Below are positions 13,474-22,900 of a DNA stretch of 23,635 nucleotides, piece by piece. Each line of letters starts with the position of its first letter. Position 1 is the stretch's first letter. The stretch is taken from contig JAUYMX010000189.1 in the NCBI GenBank assembly GCA_030699345.1, positions 1 through 23,635 of the forward strand, written 5' to 3'. Both the position numbers and the translations under genes were made by a program. This stretch comes from Methylococcaceae bacterium. GTDB lineage: Bacteria; Pseudomonadota; Gammaproteobacteria; Methylococcales; Methylomonadaceae. The notes under the pieces were generated by a model. It had not been told where the DNA came from, ran no database searches, and saw only the letters and a list, made by a program, of their open reading frames with translations.

Positions 13474-15318
13474 ATGTCCCGTTTTCATACCATCAAGGAC
13501 AATAGGGTAGAGAATCGCCTATTTCTTAACCGCATTATTGCGGCGTTTATACTTATTTTGCTTTTGACTTCCGGCTTAATTGTTCGATTGGTTTATCTGC
13601 AAATTGTCGGTCATGAGCATTACACCACGTTGGCAAAAGACAACAGCATCAAGATAGAGCCGCTAGTGCCTACTCGAGGCATTATTTATGATCGGCATGG
13701 CAAAGTCTTAGCCGAGAATACACAGTCTTTCAGCTTAGAACTGATCCCTGAGCAAATACCCGATCTTAATGACACGCTGGCTCGACTGCAGAAGTTGTTA
13801 GACATCTCTGATGAAAAAATCGAGCAATATCAACGCCAGCGTAAACGCCAAAAAGGCTTCACCAGCACGGCGTTATTGATCGGTATGAGTGACGAAGAAA
13901 TCGCCAAATTTGCTGTGATGAGGCCCTATTTTCCTGGGGTTGACATTAAAACCCGGCTGGTCAGGAATTATCCCTATAAGGAACTGTCGTCGCATGTGCT
14001 CGGTTACGTTAGCCGTATTAACGAAGCGGAAATAAAAAATCTCCCCGCTGCTGAATACCGAGGCTCAACATATATCGGCAAGCTGGGTATTGAAGCCGCT
14101 TACGAAACCCAGTTACACGGCAAAACCGGTTATGCCGAGATAGAAACCAATGTACGCGGTCGTGCTATCAATAACGTCAACTCGGTTGCTCCGGAGTCAG
14201 GCGCCAATCTTTATCTGACCTTAGATATTGATTTGCAAAAAACCGCTTACGATGCTCTGGAAGAATTTAATGGTGCGGTAGTCGCGATAGAAATAAAAAC
14301 CGGCGGCGTGTTGGTACTTGCCAGCCGCCCTGGGTTTGACCCGAACCCTTTTGTGGTTGGAATCGGCAATGATGAATATCAGGCCTTACAGACCTCAGAT
14401 AGCCAGCCGCTTTATAACCGGGCACTACGCGGCTTATATCCGCCAGGCTCCACGATGAAACCCTTTATTGCCTTGGCAGGCCTTGAATACAACGCCATTG
14501 GCTATGAACAAAAGTATTTTTGCCCGGGCTATTATCAGCTGCCGAATGTTACGCACAAGTATCGGGACTGGAAAAAAGGCGGACATGGCTCGGTCAGTAT
14601 GAATGAAGCCATTACTGAATCTTGCGACGTGTATTTTTACAATCTAGCCTCAGTTTTAGGGATCGATAGAATGCATCGGTTTTTACAACAGTTTGGTTTC
14701 GGCGAAAGATCAGGCATCGATTTGATTGGCGAAAAAACCGGCTTATTGCCTTCGCAGGAATGGAAGCGGCAGCAGAAAAAACAGGCCTGGTACCCTGGCG
14801 AGACCATTATTACAGGTATTGGCCAAGGCTATTTGCAAGTGTCGCCGTTACAGTTGGCGCGAGCTACTGCTACCTTGGGCAATCATGGCGACATCGTGAC
14901 GCCCTTTTTGGTGGATAAAATTGTTAGCGCACATGACACGTCACCGGGGCCGGAAACGCATCAAGGATCCATGCATCTGAATAACGATAATGTAAATAAA
15001 ATCATAGCGGCGATGACCAATGTAGTGCATGGCGAACATGGCACCGCCAAGATTATTAGCAAGGGCATTCCTTATCAAATTGCCGGTAAAACCGGTACGG
15101 CACAGGTTTACAGCATCAAGCAGGAAGAGACCTATAACGAAAACAACATTCCCTTTAAATTACGCGACCATGCGTTGTTTATTGCCCTGGCACCGGCAGA
15201 TGATCCAAAAATCGCTGTGGCCGTAATTGCAGAACACGGCAGTCACGGTGGCTCAATGGCCGCACCTATTGCCGGCAAGGTGATTAAGCAATTCTTAGAG
15301 GAAAGTCATGCAGACTGA
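13474..15318 (+). CDS. mrdA: Penicillin-binding protein 2, peptidoglycan DD-transpeptidase
   Basis: PBP2, 614 aa, the class B transpeptidase for rod elongation, anchored in the inner membrane with its catalytic domain in the periplasm. A single membrane segment lies at about 20-44. The dimerisation/pedestal domain includes VPTRGIIYDRHGKVLAEN at about 65-82. Active-site motifs are STMK with Ser326/Lys329 (YPPGSTMKPF), SCD at 383-385, and KTG at 539-541 (AGKTGTAQV), all in order and spacing normal for PBP2. mrdA overlaps rodA by 11 nt, the usual partnership with the SEDS polymerase. Confidence 0.98.
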   Translation: MSRFHTIKDNRVENRLFLNRIIAAFILILLLTSGLIVRLVYLQIVGHEHYTTLAKDNSIKIEPLVPTRGIIYDRHGKVLAENTQSFSLELIPEQIPDLNDTLARLQKLLDISDEKIEQYQRQRKRQKGFTSTALLIGMSDEEIAKFAVMRPYFPGVDIKTRLVRNYPYKELSSHVLGYVSRINEAEIKNLPAAEYRGSTYIGKLGIEAAYETQLHGKTGYAEIETNVRGRAINNVNSVAPESGANLYLTLDIDLQKTAYDALEEFNGAVVAIEIKTGGVLVLASRPGFDPNPFVVGIGNDEYQALQTSDSQPLYNRALRGLYPPGSTMKPFIALAGLEYNAIGYEQKYFCPGYYQLPNVTHKYRDWKKGGHGSVSMNEAITESCDVYFYNLASVLGIDRMHRFLQQFGFGERSGIDLIGEKTGLLPSQEWKRQQKKQAWYPGETIITGIGQGYLQVSPLQLARATATLGNHGDIVTPFLVDKIVSAHDTSPGPETHQGSMHLNNDNVNKIIAAMTNVVHGEHGTAKIISKGIPYQIAGKTGTAQVYSIKQEETYNENNIPFKLRDHALFIALAPADDPKIAVAVIAEHGSHGGSMAAPIAGKVIKQFLEESHAD

Positions 15319-16441
15319 AACCCGTAGCGAACAATTTCAACCGCCGTCATTGCTAGGCACATTGCTTAGAAAGCTACACATTGATATTCCGTTAATGATT
15401 GGATTGTTACTGATCGCCTTATTAAGTTTTGTGATTCTTTATAGCGCCAGTGGTCAAGACATGGATGTGTTGCTACGGCAAGCTGCGCGTGTGGGGCTGG
15501 CATTTTTATTAATGACAGCGCTGGCGCATGTTGATCCTTATCAATTTAAACGCTACTCAGCACTGTTGTTCGGCATCGGCATTGTCTTATTGCTAGCGGT
15601 ATTGATTCTTGGGCAAATAGGCAAGGGCGCGCAACGCTGGCTGGATTTGGGTTTTTTTCGTTTTCAGCCATCGGAAATGATCAAAATCACCACGCCAATG
15701 ATGATCGCCTGGTATTTGTCGGAGCATCCCTTACCGCCAAGAGCCAAGCAACTTTTTATTGCGACGATGTTGATTTTGTTGCCTACTTTGCTGATCGCTA
15801 AACAGCCCGACTTGGGCACCGCGCTGTTGGTGGCAAGTTCCGGTGCGGCCGTGCTGTTTTTTTCGGGCTTGTCGTGGTGGCTGATTACTGCCATTGCGGT
15901 GACGTTAGCTGGGTTAACCCCGGTGCTTTGGCATTTCATGCGCGATTATCAGCGCGATCGAGTGCATACCTTTTTAAACCCTGAGGCTGATCCGCTAGGG
16001 CGCGGCTATCATATTATTCAATCGAAAATCGCCATTGGTTCTGGCGGTATTCACGGCAAAGGTTGGTTAGGCAGCACCCAGTCCAAGCTGGATTTTTTAC
16101 CGGAAAGTTCAACCGATTTCATTTTTGCAGTATTTGCCGAAGAATTCGGTTTGTTTGGCTGTGTGGGCTTGTTATCGCTCTATTTGCTTATTATCGCCCG
16201 CTGTCTATATATCGCATCGCAAACCAAAGACACCTATAGTCGGCTACTTGCAAGCAGCCTGGCCTTTACCTTTTTTGTCTATGTGTTTGTCAATATCGGC
16301 ATGGTTATCGGCGTGTTGCCTGTTGTTGGCGTACCGCTGCCGCTGATCAGTTACGGCGGAACTTCTGTTGTCACGCTACTGGCCGGTTTTGGCATATTGA
16401 TGTCGATACACACGCATAAAAAATACTTGATTCAACCATGA
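15308..16441 (+). CDS. rodA: Rod shape-determining protein RodA (SEDS glycosyltransferase)
   Basis: 377 aa, a SEDS-family polytopic membrane protein with about ten membrane segments. It polymerises glycan strands from lipid II together with PBP2. Visible hallmarks are GAQRWLDLGFFRFQPSEMIK (about 101-120), KQPDLGTALL (about 160-169), FLPESSTDFIFAVFAEEFG (about 261-279) and the C-terminal PLPLISYGGTSVVTLLAGFG (about 343-362). It overlaps mrdA by 11 nt upstream and mltB by ATGA downstream. Confidence 0.98.
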   Translation: MQTETRSEQFQPPSLLGTLLRKLHIDIPLMIGLLLIALLSFVILYSASGQDMDVLLRQAARVGLAFLLMTALAHVDPYQFKRYSALLFGIGIVLLLAVLILGQIGKGAQRWLDLGFFRFQPSEMIKITTPMMIAWYLSEHPLPPRAKQLFIATMLILLPTLLIAKQPDLGTALLVASSGAAVLFFSGLSWWLITAIAVTLAGLTPVLWHFMRDYQRDRVHTFLNPEADPLGRGYHIIQSKIAIGSGGIHGKGWLGSTQSKLDFLPESSTDFIFAVFAEEFGLFGCVGLLSLYLLIIARCLYIASQTKDTYSRLLASSLAFTFFVYVFVNIGMVIGVLPVVGVPLPLISYGGTSVVTLLAGFGILMSIHTHKKYLIQP

Positions 16442-17454
16442 TAATCATCCCCCACTTCGCGCGTATTTTGAGCGGATGCGCCTGCTTAGCCCTGGTTGCT
16501 TGCGCTGGTAATACAGTTAAAGATGGTGAAATTGAGCAGTCGTTTATTGAGCAAATGGTCAGTAAGCATCAATTTGACGAGTCCGAACTTGAGGATTTGT
16601 TTGCGACAGTAGCGATCAAGGAAGATATTCTCGCCCGCATTGCCAAACCTTCCGAAGGTATGCCTTGGTATAAATACCGGCGCATTTTTCTTACCGAAGA
16701 ACGGATTAATGCCGGTGTTAAATTTTGGCAGGATAACGCGCAAACGTTAGCTGAGGTTGAAAAAGCCTATGGCGTACCGGCGCCGATTATTGTCGCCATT
16801 ATTGGCGTAGAAACCTCTTACGGTAAAAACACCGGTAAACACCGCGTGATTGATGCCCTGTCTACACTGGCATTTGCCTATCCACCACGCGCTAAGTTTT
16901 TTCAAAGTGAACTTGAGCACTATTTGCTGTTTTGTCGTGATCAACACTTTAATCCGCTGGAGCCGCTAGGTTCTTACGCGGGCGCTATGGGCATGCCGCA
17001 GTTTATGCCGAGTAGTTTTAGAAGCTTTGCCGTCGATTTCGATCGGGATGGTCAAAGTGATATATGGCATAACAACGCTGATGTAATAGCCAGCGTGGCG
17101 AATTATTTTGCCAAACATCAATGGCACACCGGTCAGGCTATTGCGTTTCCAGTCACCGCTAAGGGAGAAGCTAACGATCCTGTAGGCGAAAAATACAAAA
17201 CTGTTCTTAATGGTGATCTTAAGCCCGACTTAAGACTTGTCGAGCTAGAATCACTCAACTTAAAAACAGAGAGGTCTGTACCTTTAGACACTAAAGTAAA
17301 ACTGCTTAGCTTTGAACAAGCAAATGGCGAGGAACTTTGGGCGGCGTTGGACAATTTTTATGTCATTACCCGCTACAACCACAGCCCCTTATATGCCATG
17401 GCCGTGTATCAGTTAAGTGAAGCTATCTTAAAGACCAAAGGACCATTTCCATGA
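16438..17454 (+). CDS. mltB: Membrane-bound lytic murein transglycosylase B
   Basis: 338 aa, Slt35/MltB family. It cleaves the MurNAc-GlcNAc bond with formation of 1,6-anhydroMurNAc. The N-terminus carries a lipoprotein signal with the lipobox LVAC and lipidated Cys22, so it should be sent to the outer membrane. The catalytic glutamate is Glu125 in IIGVETSYGKNTG. SLT_2 features follow: YAGAMGMPQFMPSSFRSFAV (about 181-200) and VDFDRDGQSDIW. The start ATG overlaps the rodA stop (ATGA). A lytic enzyme in the elongation operon fits a role in opening the wall for insertion. Confidence 0.97.
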   Translation: MIIIPHFARILSGCACLALVACAGNTVKDGEIEQSFIEQMVSKHQFDESELEDLFATVAIKEDILARIAKPSEGMPWYKYRRIFLTEERINAGVKFWQDNAQTLAEVEKAYGVPAPIIVAIIGVETSYGKNTGKHRVIDALSTLAFAYPPRAKFFQSELEHYLLFCRDQHFNPLEPLGSYAGAMGMPQFMPSSFRSFAVDFDRDGQSDIWHNNADVIASVANYFAKHQWHTGQAIAFPVTAKGEANDPVGEKYKTVLNGDLKPDLRLVELESLNLKTERSVPLDTKVKLLSFEQANGEELWAALDNFYVITRYNHSPLYAMAVYQLSEAILKTKGPFP

Positions 17455-18242
17455 AAAAATTATTATTAACGACGACAATGGTTCTGTTGAGCGCCTGCTC
17501 CACGGAACCATTAAAAACCAGCAACACATCAAATTACACAGATCTATCGGCATCTGCCGAACATAAGCTCAGACACCATTCGATATTACATTTTGGCAAA
17601 GCGGATGCAAATGCCGAAGATGATACCGACCAAAGCGATCTAAATTCCGAATTCTCCCGTCATATCTCACAAGGCACTGCTTCCTGGTATGGCCCTCAGT
17701 TCCACGGCAAAAAAACTGCTTCTGGCGAAATTTACGATATGTACGCCATGACTGCTGCGCATAACACCTTGCCCATCTCTTCTTACGCTAAAGTTACCAA
17801 CTTAAAAAATAAACGCAGCGTCATCGTCCGCATTAATGATCGCGGCCCGTTCCATGGCGATCGGGTAATGGACTTGTCTTACTCAGCGGCGAAAAAGTTA
17901 GGTATTGATCAATCAGGCACGGGTGCTGTAGAAATAAAAGCGATAGCTCCTAAGCAAGCTCTGGCTCAAATGCAAGAAGCGGCAGCCAAGCAAGATCAAC
18001 AGGTATATCTGCAAGTCGGTTCATTTGGTAACAAGACCAAGGCTCTAAAACTACAACATAAAATTGTTGCCAGCCACTTGCCGGAAACCAAGATGCTGGC
18101 TGCAAAACGTAAAGGATCTACAGTTTATAAGCTTCAAATGGGGCCTATTAATTCATCCGACAATATTGCGATGTTAAATCAGCAACTGGCCAAAATCGGC
18201 GTTACCGGTACTCAATTCATTACTGAAACCAGTCAAAACTAA
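17451..18242 (+). CDS. rlpA: Septal ring/lytic transglycosylase lipoprotein RlpA
   Basis: 263 aa. An N-terminal lipoprotein signal has the lipobox LSAC with Cys16. After a polar linker, the double-psi beta-barrel domain covers about 72-165 (GTASWYGPQFHGKKTASGE). His104 (AAHNTLP) and Asp130 (RINDRGPF) are 26 residues apart, the same spacing as the catalytic pair known in Pseudomonas aeruginosa RlpA. A C-terminal SPOR domain (about 183-260, with VYLQVGSFGN) would bind denuded glycan at the division site. The start overlaps mltB by ATGA. A short gap before dacA holds TACAAT at 18254-18259, a possible -10. Confidence 0.96.
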   Translation: MKKLLLTTTMVLLSACSTEPLKTSNTSNYTDLSASAEHKLRHHSILHFGKADANAEDDTDQSDLNSEFSRHISQGTASWYGPQFHGKKTASGEIYDMYAMTAAHNTLPISSYAKVTNLKNKRSVIVRINDRGPFHGDRVMDLSYSAAKKLGIDQSGTGAVEIKAIAPKQALAQMQEAAAKQDQQVYLQVGSFGNKTKALKLQHKIVASHLPETKMLAAKRKGSTVYKLQMGPINSSDNIAMLNQQLAKIGVTGTQFITETSQN

Positions 18243-18291
18243 AAAACTGCGTGGTACAATGGAGGCCTGTATTATCTAGGCTCTCAAAGTA

Positions 18292-19470
18292 ATGACATCC
18301 TCATCGCGCACCTTTAAATTTGCTATTTTCCTGCTGTTCAGTTTAATTTTTACCAGCTTCCAGCTCCGCGCTGAAGAGGCTGATATTCTGACGCCCACTC
18401 CCCCTACTGTCGCAGCCGGCAGTTATATTTTGCAAGACTTCCGTAGCGGTAAAGTCCTGGCAGAGAATAACGCTGATGTAAAACTAGCTCCCGCCAGTCT
18501 TACCAAAATCATGACCGTGTTTGTGGTGTTTACTGAAATCCGCAACGGCCATTTACATCTCGACGATACCGCGACAATCAGCCAAAAAGCCTGGGCAACC
18601 GGCGGCTCTAAAATGTTCATCAAAGTAGATGATAAAGTCAAAATTGAAGACCTCCTTAAAGGTGTAATCATCCAGTCCGGCAATGATGCCAGTGTCGCGT
18701 TGGCCGAACATGTGGCGGGCGATGAAAGCACGTTTGCTGAAATGATGAATCAATATGCGCAACGCTTAGGAATGCTTAACACCCATTTTGTGGATAGTAA
18801 CGGCCTGCCTGCTGAAAATCATTACACCACCGCACGCGACTTGGCGACGCTTACTTCAGTACTCATCAAAGAATTTCCCGAATACTATCGCTGGTTTTCC
18901 CAACAAGAATTCACCTACAACAACATTACCCAGCATAACCGCAACACCCTGCTTTCCCGGGACGGTTCGGTAGACGGAGTTAAAACCGGCTTTACCGATG
19001 ATGCCGGTTATTGCTTGGTCGCTTCGGCCTTACGCGACGACATGCGCTTGATTTCGGTGGTTATGAATACCAAAAGTGCCGCCGCCAGAGCCGCTGAAAA
19101 CCAGAACTTGCTCAATTATGGCTTTCGTTTTTTTGAAGCGCATAAAATTTTTCAAGGTAAAACTGCCTTAGCAGAACCCAGAGTTTGGAAAGGTGACGAA
19201 AAAAATGCGCCGTTGGGATTGGCTGAAGATCTTTATGTGACTATTCCTCGTCGTCAGTTTGATAGCGTGAAATCTGAAATTGTTGTCGATCCTAAAATCA
19301 TGGCGCCAATTCAGGAAGGTGCAAAGTTAGGCTCGGTTAAAGTGACTTTGAAAGGTGAAGTGCTTGCTAACAAAGACCTAATTGCCTTAACTGCAGTTCA
19401 GCAAGGCGGCATCTTTAGACGTGCTTACGATAGCATTGCGATGCTGTTAGGAAAATCAGATGCAAAATAA
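18292..19470 (+). CDS. dacA: Serine-type D-Ala-D-Ala carboxypeptidase (PBP5/6)
   Basis: 392 aa, a low-molecular-mass penicillin-binding protein that removes the terminal D-Ala from pentapeptides and so limits crosslinking. A Sec signal peptide ends at about residue 27 (FQLRA). Motifs are SLTK with Ser69/Lys72, SGN at 129-131 and KTG at 231-233 (DGVKTGFTDDAGY). The C-terminal PBP5-associated domain is followed by an amphipathic helix (FRRAYDSIAMLLG) that should anchor it to the outer face of the inner membrane. It could equally be called dacC by Pseudomonas convention. The last 11 nt overlap the dat gene. Confidence 0.97.
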   Translation: MTSSSRTFKFAIFLLFSLIFTSFQLRAEEADILTPTPPTVAAGSYILQDFRSGKVLAENNADVKLAPASLTKIMTVFVVFTEIRNGHLHLDDTATISQKAWATGGSKMFIKVDDKVKIEDLLKGVIIQSGNDASVALAEHVAGDESTFAEMMNQYAQRLGMLNTHFVDSNGLPAENHYTTARDLATLTSVLIKEFPEYYRWFSQQEFTYNNITQHNRNTLLSRDGSVDGVKTGFTDDAGYCLVASALRDDMRLISVVMNTKSAAARAAENQNLLNYGFRFFEAHKIFQGKTALAEPRVWKGDEKNAPLGLAEDLYVTIPRRQFDSVKSEIVVDPKIMAPIQEGAKLGSVKVTLKGEVLANKDLIALTAVQQGGIFRRAYDSIAMLLGKSDAK

Positions 19471-20302
19471 AATGGTCTATCTGAATGGCCAAACGCTGCC
19501 ATTAGCCGAAGCGAAAATATCGGTAATGGATCGCGGGTTTTTGTTTGCTGATGGTATTTATGAAGTGATACCGGCATATGGCGACAAATTGTTTCGTTTT
19601 GAAGAACACATGACTAGGCTGCAAAACAGTCTGTCCGCCATTCATTTACCTAATCCGCATTCAGCTCAGCAATGGCTAGATATTTTGACGGCATTGCTGG
19701 AGCCTGGTTTTGATCAAGCTATATACCTGCAAATTACCCGGGGTGTTGCCGAAAAACGCGACCATGCCTTCCCCAAGCATGTGGTACCGACAGTATTTGC
19801 CATGTCGGCGCCCATTGAACCATTTACCGCGTTAAGCTCAGGCGTAAAGGCCATTAGTGTCGATGATATTCGGTGGCAGTTTTGCTATATCAAATCAACC
19901 AATTTGCTGGCCAATATTCTGCTTAGACAACAAGCGGTTGAAAAAGGCAGTGCCGAAGCCATTATGATTAAAGATGGCTATCTCACCGAAGGCGCTGCCA
20001 GCAATGTATTTGCGGTGATTGATGGCGTCTTGCTTACACCGCCTAAAAGTGACGGCATCTTGGCGGGAGTGACGCGCGATGTTATTTTGGAATTAGCGCA
20101 AAGCAATAATATTCCTTACGGGGAAGACATTATTTCCTTGGATGCTCTGCTCACCGCCAGCGAAATTTGGCTGGCTAGCTCTACGCGTGAGATCGTGCCG
20201 GTGATTGAATTGGATGGACGGGAAATTTCCGAAGGCCAGCCTGGGCCGCTTTGGCACACCATGAATCAATTATTTCAAGCTTACAAAAAGTCTTACTCAT
20301 GA
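19460..20302 (+). CDS. dat: D-amino acid (D-alanine) aminotransferase
   Basis: 280 aa, a fold-type IV PLP enzyme. It interconverts D-alanine and D-glutamate with their keto acids and can supply both for the wall. Lys145 in CYIKSTNLLANILLRQ is the expected Schiff-base lysine, at the same number as in the Bacillus enzyme. VMDRGFLFADGIYEVIPAYG (about 22-41), LTEGAASNVFAV and the phosphate-binding region near AGVTRDVILELA also fit. Branched-chain aminotransferase or aminodeoxychorismate lyase are related alternatives, but the RGFLFADGIYEV and CYIKSTNLL blocks favour D-AAT. It sits between dacA (11-nt overlap) and ybeD (ATGA overlap), and so is made together with wall enzymes. Confidence 0.92.
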   Translation: MQNKMVYLNGQTLPLAEAKISVMDRGFLFADGIYEVIPAYGDKLFRFEEHMTRLQNSLSAIHLPNPHSAQQWLDILTALLEPGFDQAIYLQITRGVAEKRDHAFPKHVVPTVFAMSAPIEPFTALSSGVKAISVDDIRWQFCYIKSTNLLANILLRQQAVEKGSAEAIMIKDGYLTEGAASNVFAVIDGVLLTPPKSDGILAGVTRDVILELAQSNNIPYGEDIISLDALLTASEIWLASSTREIVPVIELDGREISEGQPGPLWHTMNQLFQAYKKSYS

Positions 20303-20562
20303 GCGAAGAAACCTTACTAGAATTTCCCTGTCAGTTTCCCATTAAGGCAATGGGCAAAAACGATGTTGAACTTGACTTACTGATTGTGGAAATTATCCTT
20401 CGCCACGTGCCAGAGATTAAGGAAGGTGCGGTTACCACGCGCCCAAGCAAAGGCGGCAATTACACCGCAGTTACCGTGACTATTGAAGCAACCAGCAAGC
20501 AACAACTTGATGCCATTTATCAAGACCTCACCGACCACCCGCTAGTGCTGATGGCTTTGTAG
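20299..20562 (+). CDS. ybeD: DUF493 (YbeD/UPF0250) family protein
   Basis: 87 aa, the normal size for YbeD. LLEFPCQFPIKAMGKN at residues 6-21 and the KGGNYTAVTVTIEATSKQQL segment at 51-70 are typical of the small ACT-like fold. Its function is not established; it almost always lies just before lipB, as here. The ATG at 20299 overlaps the dat stop (ATGA). A longer reading from 20251 would lie inside dat and is not the likely start. Confidence 0.95.
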   Translation: MSEETLLEFPCQFPIKAMGKNDVELDLLIVEIILRHVPEIKEGAVTTRPSKGGNYTAVTVTIEATSKQQLDAIYQDLTDHPLVLMAL

Positions 20563-20571
20563 CCGTTGCCT

Positions 20572-21180
20572 ATGTCGCCGATCATCCGCCAACTGGATAG
20601 GCAAGATTACCAAACCACTTGGCAAGCCATGCAGCAGTTCACCCTGACGCGTGACCAAGATACCACTGATGAAATTTGGGTTACCGAGCATCCGCCGGTT
20701 TACACCTTAGGACTCAACGGCAAGTCGGAGCATCTCTTCAATACCGGTGCCATTCCGGTGATAAATTCCGATCGTGGTGGACAAGTGACCTACCATGGCC
20801 CCGGCCAACTCATTGTCTACACCTTGCTGGACATCAAACGCCTGAATTTGAACATTCGCGAACTGGTAACGGTCTTGGAACAAGCTATGATCGGCACCTT
20901 CGCTGAATTTGGTATCACCGCCCATGCCAGAGCTGATGCTCCCGGCGTTTATGTAGATGAAAAAAAAATAGGCTCCATCGGTTTACGCATCAAAAAAAAC
21001 TGCAGTTATCACGGCTTAAGTCTTAATAATCAGATGGATTTACAGCCATTTAACAACATTAACCCCTGCGGCTACCCTGGCTTACAAGTCACTCAATTGG
21101 CCGAGCTTGGGGTGAATTTAAGCAATGCGGAACTCGCCAAATACCTTGTTCACGCAATTTCTACGGCACTATCAAAATGA
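20572..21180 (+). CDS. lipB: Lipoyl(octanoyl) transferase LipB
   Basis: 202 aa. LipB moves octanoate from acyl carrier protein to the lipoyl domains of 2-oxoacid dehydrogenases and the glycine cleavage H protein. The family block RGGQVTYHGPGQLIVY covers residues 68-83. Lys132 in DEKKIGSIGLRI and Cys166 in NPCGYPGLQVTQ are the catalytic pair, with the expected 34-residue spacing. I prefer the ATG at 20572; a TTG at 20566 in the same frame would add two residues. The end overlaps lipA by ATGA. Confidence 0.97.
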   Translation: MSPIIRQLDRQDYQTTWQAMQQFTLTRDQDTTDEIWVTEHPPVYTLGLNGKSEHLFNTGAIPVINSDRGGQVTYHGPGQLIVYTLLDIKRLNLNIRELVTVLEQAMIGTFAEFGITAHARADAPGVYVDEKKIGSIGLRIKKNCSYHGLSLNNQMDLQPFNNINPCGYPGLQVTQLAELGVNLSNAELAKYLVHAISTALSK

Positions 21181-22133
21181 CTCTTAAAGCGCCTTCCCGC
21201 TCTACGCCCGACTCGCATCAACGTAACGCTGAAAAACTGGCGCGCATTCCCATTAAAGTGGAAACGCCTGAAACCGTGCTGCGCAAGCCGGATTGGATAC
21301 GCATAAAAATAACAGCCAGTGATGAAGTCACCCGCATTAAACAAATGCTGCGGGAGAAAAAATTGCATACCGTTTGCGAAGAAGCCGCCTGCCCAAACCT
21401 TAGTGAATGTTTCCAGCACGGCACGGCAACCTTCATGATCATGGGCGATTTATGCACCCGACGCTGCCCGTTTTGCGATGTCGCGCATGGCAAACCGTTA
21501 CCGCTGGATAAAAACGAGCCTAAACATTTGGCCGATGCCATTCAGGCACTGGCATTAAAGTACGTGGTAATTACTTCGGTCGATCGGGATGATTTGCGTG
21601 ATGGTGGGGCAGGGCATTTTGCCGATTGCATTCACGCTATTCGGCAACAATCGCCTGGCACCAAGATTGAGATTCTGGTGCCGGATTTTCGAGGGCGTAT
21701 CGAAAAAGCCGTTGCGATACTGGCCGCCGAACCTTGCGATGTGCTCAACCATAACCTGGAAACTGTGCCCAGATTGTATAAACAAGTTCGCCCCGGCGCT
21801 GATTACCAAGGTTCTCTGGAGTTATTGCGGCAATACCACCAAGCCCATCCCGGCACCCCCACTAAATCCGGGTTAATGCTCGGGGTCGGCGAAGAGCACG
21901 ACGAAGTGCTGCAAGTTATGCAGGATTTATTGAAGCACGGCTGCTCAATGCTAACACTAGGACAATATCTGCAACCGAGCAAAGATCATCTCCCCGTACA
22001 AAGCTACATCACCCCTGAGCAATTTGATGAGTATGGACGCATTGCTAAAGCGATGGGCTTTAAGCAAGTCGCCAGCGGCCCGATGGTCAGATCGTCATAC
22101 CACGCAGACCTACAGGCCAAGTCAGTTATTTAA
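21177..22133 (+). CDS. lipA: Lipoyl synthase LipA
   Basis: 318 aa, a radical SAM enzyme that inserts two sulfurs into the octanoyl chain. The auxiliary cluster motif is Cys67, Cys72, Cys78 (CEEAACPNLSEC). The radical SAM motif is Cys93, Cys97, Cys100 (CTRRCPFCDVAHG). The C-terminal RSSYHA supplies the conserved serine ligand of the auxiliary cluster. It is the last gene of the plus-strand cluster. It ends tail-to-tail with the hydrolase on the other strand, overlapping it by 4 nt with no space for a separate terminator. Confidence 0.98.
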   Translation: MTLKAPSRSTPDSHQRNAEKLARIPIKVETPETVLRKPDWIRIKITASDEVTRIKQMLREKKLHTVCEEAACPNLSECFQHGTATFMIMGDLCTRRCPFCDVAHGKPLPLDKNEPKHLADAIQALALKYVVITSVDRDDLRDGGAGHFADCIHAIRQQSPGTKIEILVPDFRGRIEKAVAILAAEPCDVLNHNLETVPRLYKQVRPGADYQGSLELLRQYHQAHPGTPTKSGLMLGVGEEHDEVLQVMQDLLKHGCSMLTLGQYLQPSKDHLPVQSYITPEQFDEYGRIAKAMGFKQVASGPMVRSSYHADLQAKSVI

Positions 22134-22900
22134 AGCTTAGCTTCAACCCACGCCTGCAATTGCGCAACCACCCACTCGCCATCGTCTAGCGGTAAATCAT
22201 GTCCTGCCCAAGGATGACTGTGCAGTGGCAGATGCCACTTTTGCTGGATCGCTTCCGAGCAAGCGGCGGCGACTAAACGATCTGTTTGGCTAGTTAATAA
22301 TAAAACTGGGACTTGGGGTTTTATATCGCCAGGCCGGTAGTGGGCGGCGGCAATGATTTGGCGTAAGCGGTTACCGGCACTGATCGGCCGCAATTCATCC
22401 AGCGCAGCCCACGCTTGGGCGATGGCTTGATCATGATCCCGGCGATTGCTGATTAATTGCACAATCGCCAACTCGCGTTGAACTCTATCGCTTAGCCTCG
22501 CTATGTTGAATATCTTGCCAAGACTTTGCCAACGCATGCGTTGATATGCTGGGCTTAAATCAGCAAAGCTGGTGTTAATCAAACAGGCCGCAGCAATGTC
22601 TTGCGGGTAGCGCTGCATCCATTCCCAAGCCACCATGCCGCCTAGCGATAGTGCCAATAATGTAATTGGCTGTTTGAGTACACCTTGCTTTAACGCTTGC
22701 TGGCGGACAATTTCGACAATCTCGGCGATAGTTGCGGGACTTGTTTCTTGATACCAGCAGCCGGTGCCGGGTAAATCCAGCATAGTGATGGTGGCTGTAG
22801 GAAATGCTGCTTGTAGCAACGGGATAAAATCTCCCCAATGCGCCGATTCCCGCGCTAAGCCTCTGAGTAACACCCAATGCTGGCCACAGACTTTACTCAT
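22130..22900 (-). CDS. Alpha/beta hydrolase, BioH-like
   Basis: 256 aa alpha/beta-hydrolase fold. The N-terminal WVLLRGLARESAHWGDFIPL and MLDLPGTG are the oxyanion and strand elements. The nucleophile elbow LALSLGGMVAWEW puts Ser85 in an Ala-x-Ser-x-Gly setting and not the usual Gly-x-Ser-x-Gly. LLLTSQTDRLV holds the likely Asp, and HPWAGHDLPLDDGEWV the likely His. The layout is like BioH/RsbQ-type carboxylesterases, but no biotin genes are nearby, so I give no symbol. The start overlaps the M14 gene by 8 nt, so the two are one operon. Confidence 0.85.
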   Translation of the reverse strand: MSKVCGQHWVLLRGLARESAHWGDFIPLLQAAFPTATITMLDLPGTGCWYQETSPATIAEIVEIVRQQALKQGVLKQPITLLALSLGGMVAWEWMQRYPQDIAAACLINTSFADLSPAYQRMRWQSLGKIFNIARLSDRVQRELAIVQLISNRRDHDQAIAQAWAALDELRPISAGNRLRQIIAAAHYRPGDIKPQVPVLLLTSQTDRLVAAACSEAIQQKWHLPLHSHPWAGHDLPLDDGEWVVAQLQAWVEAKL

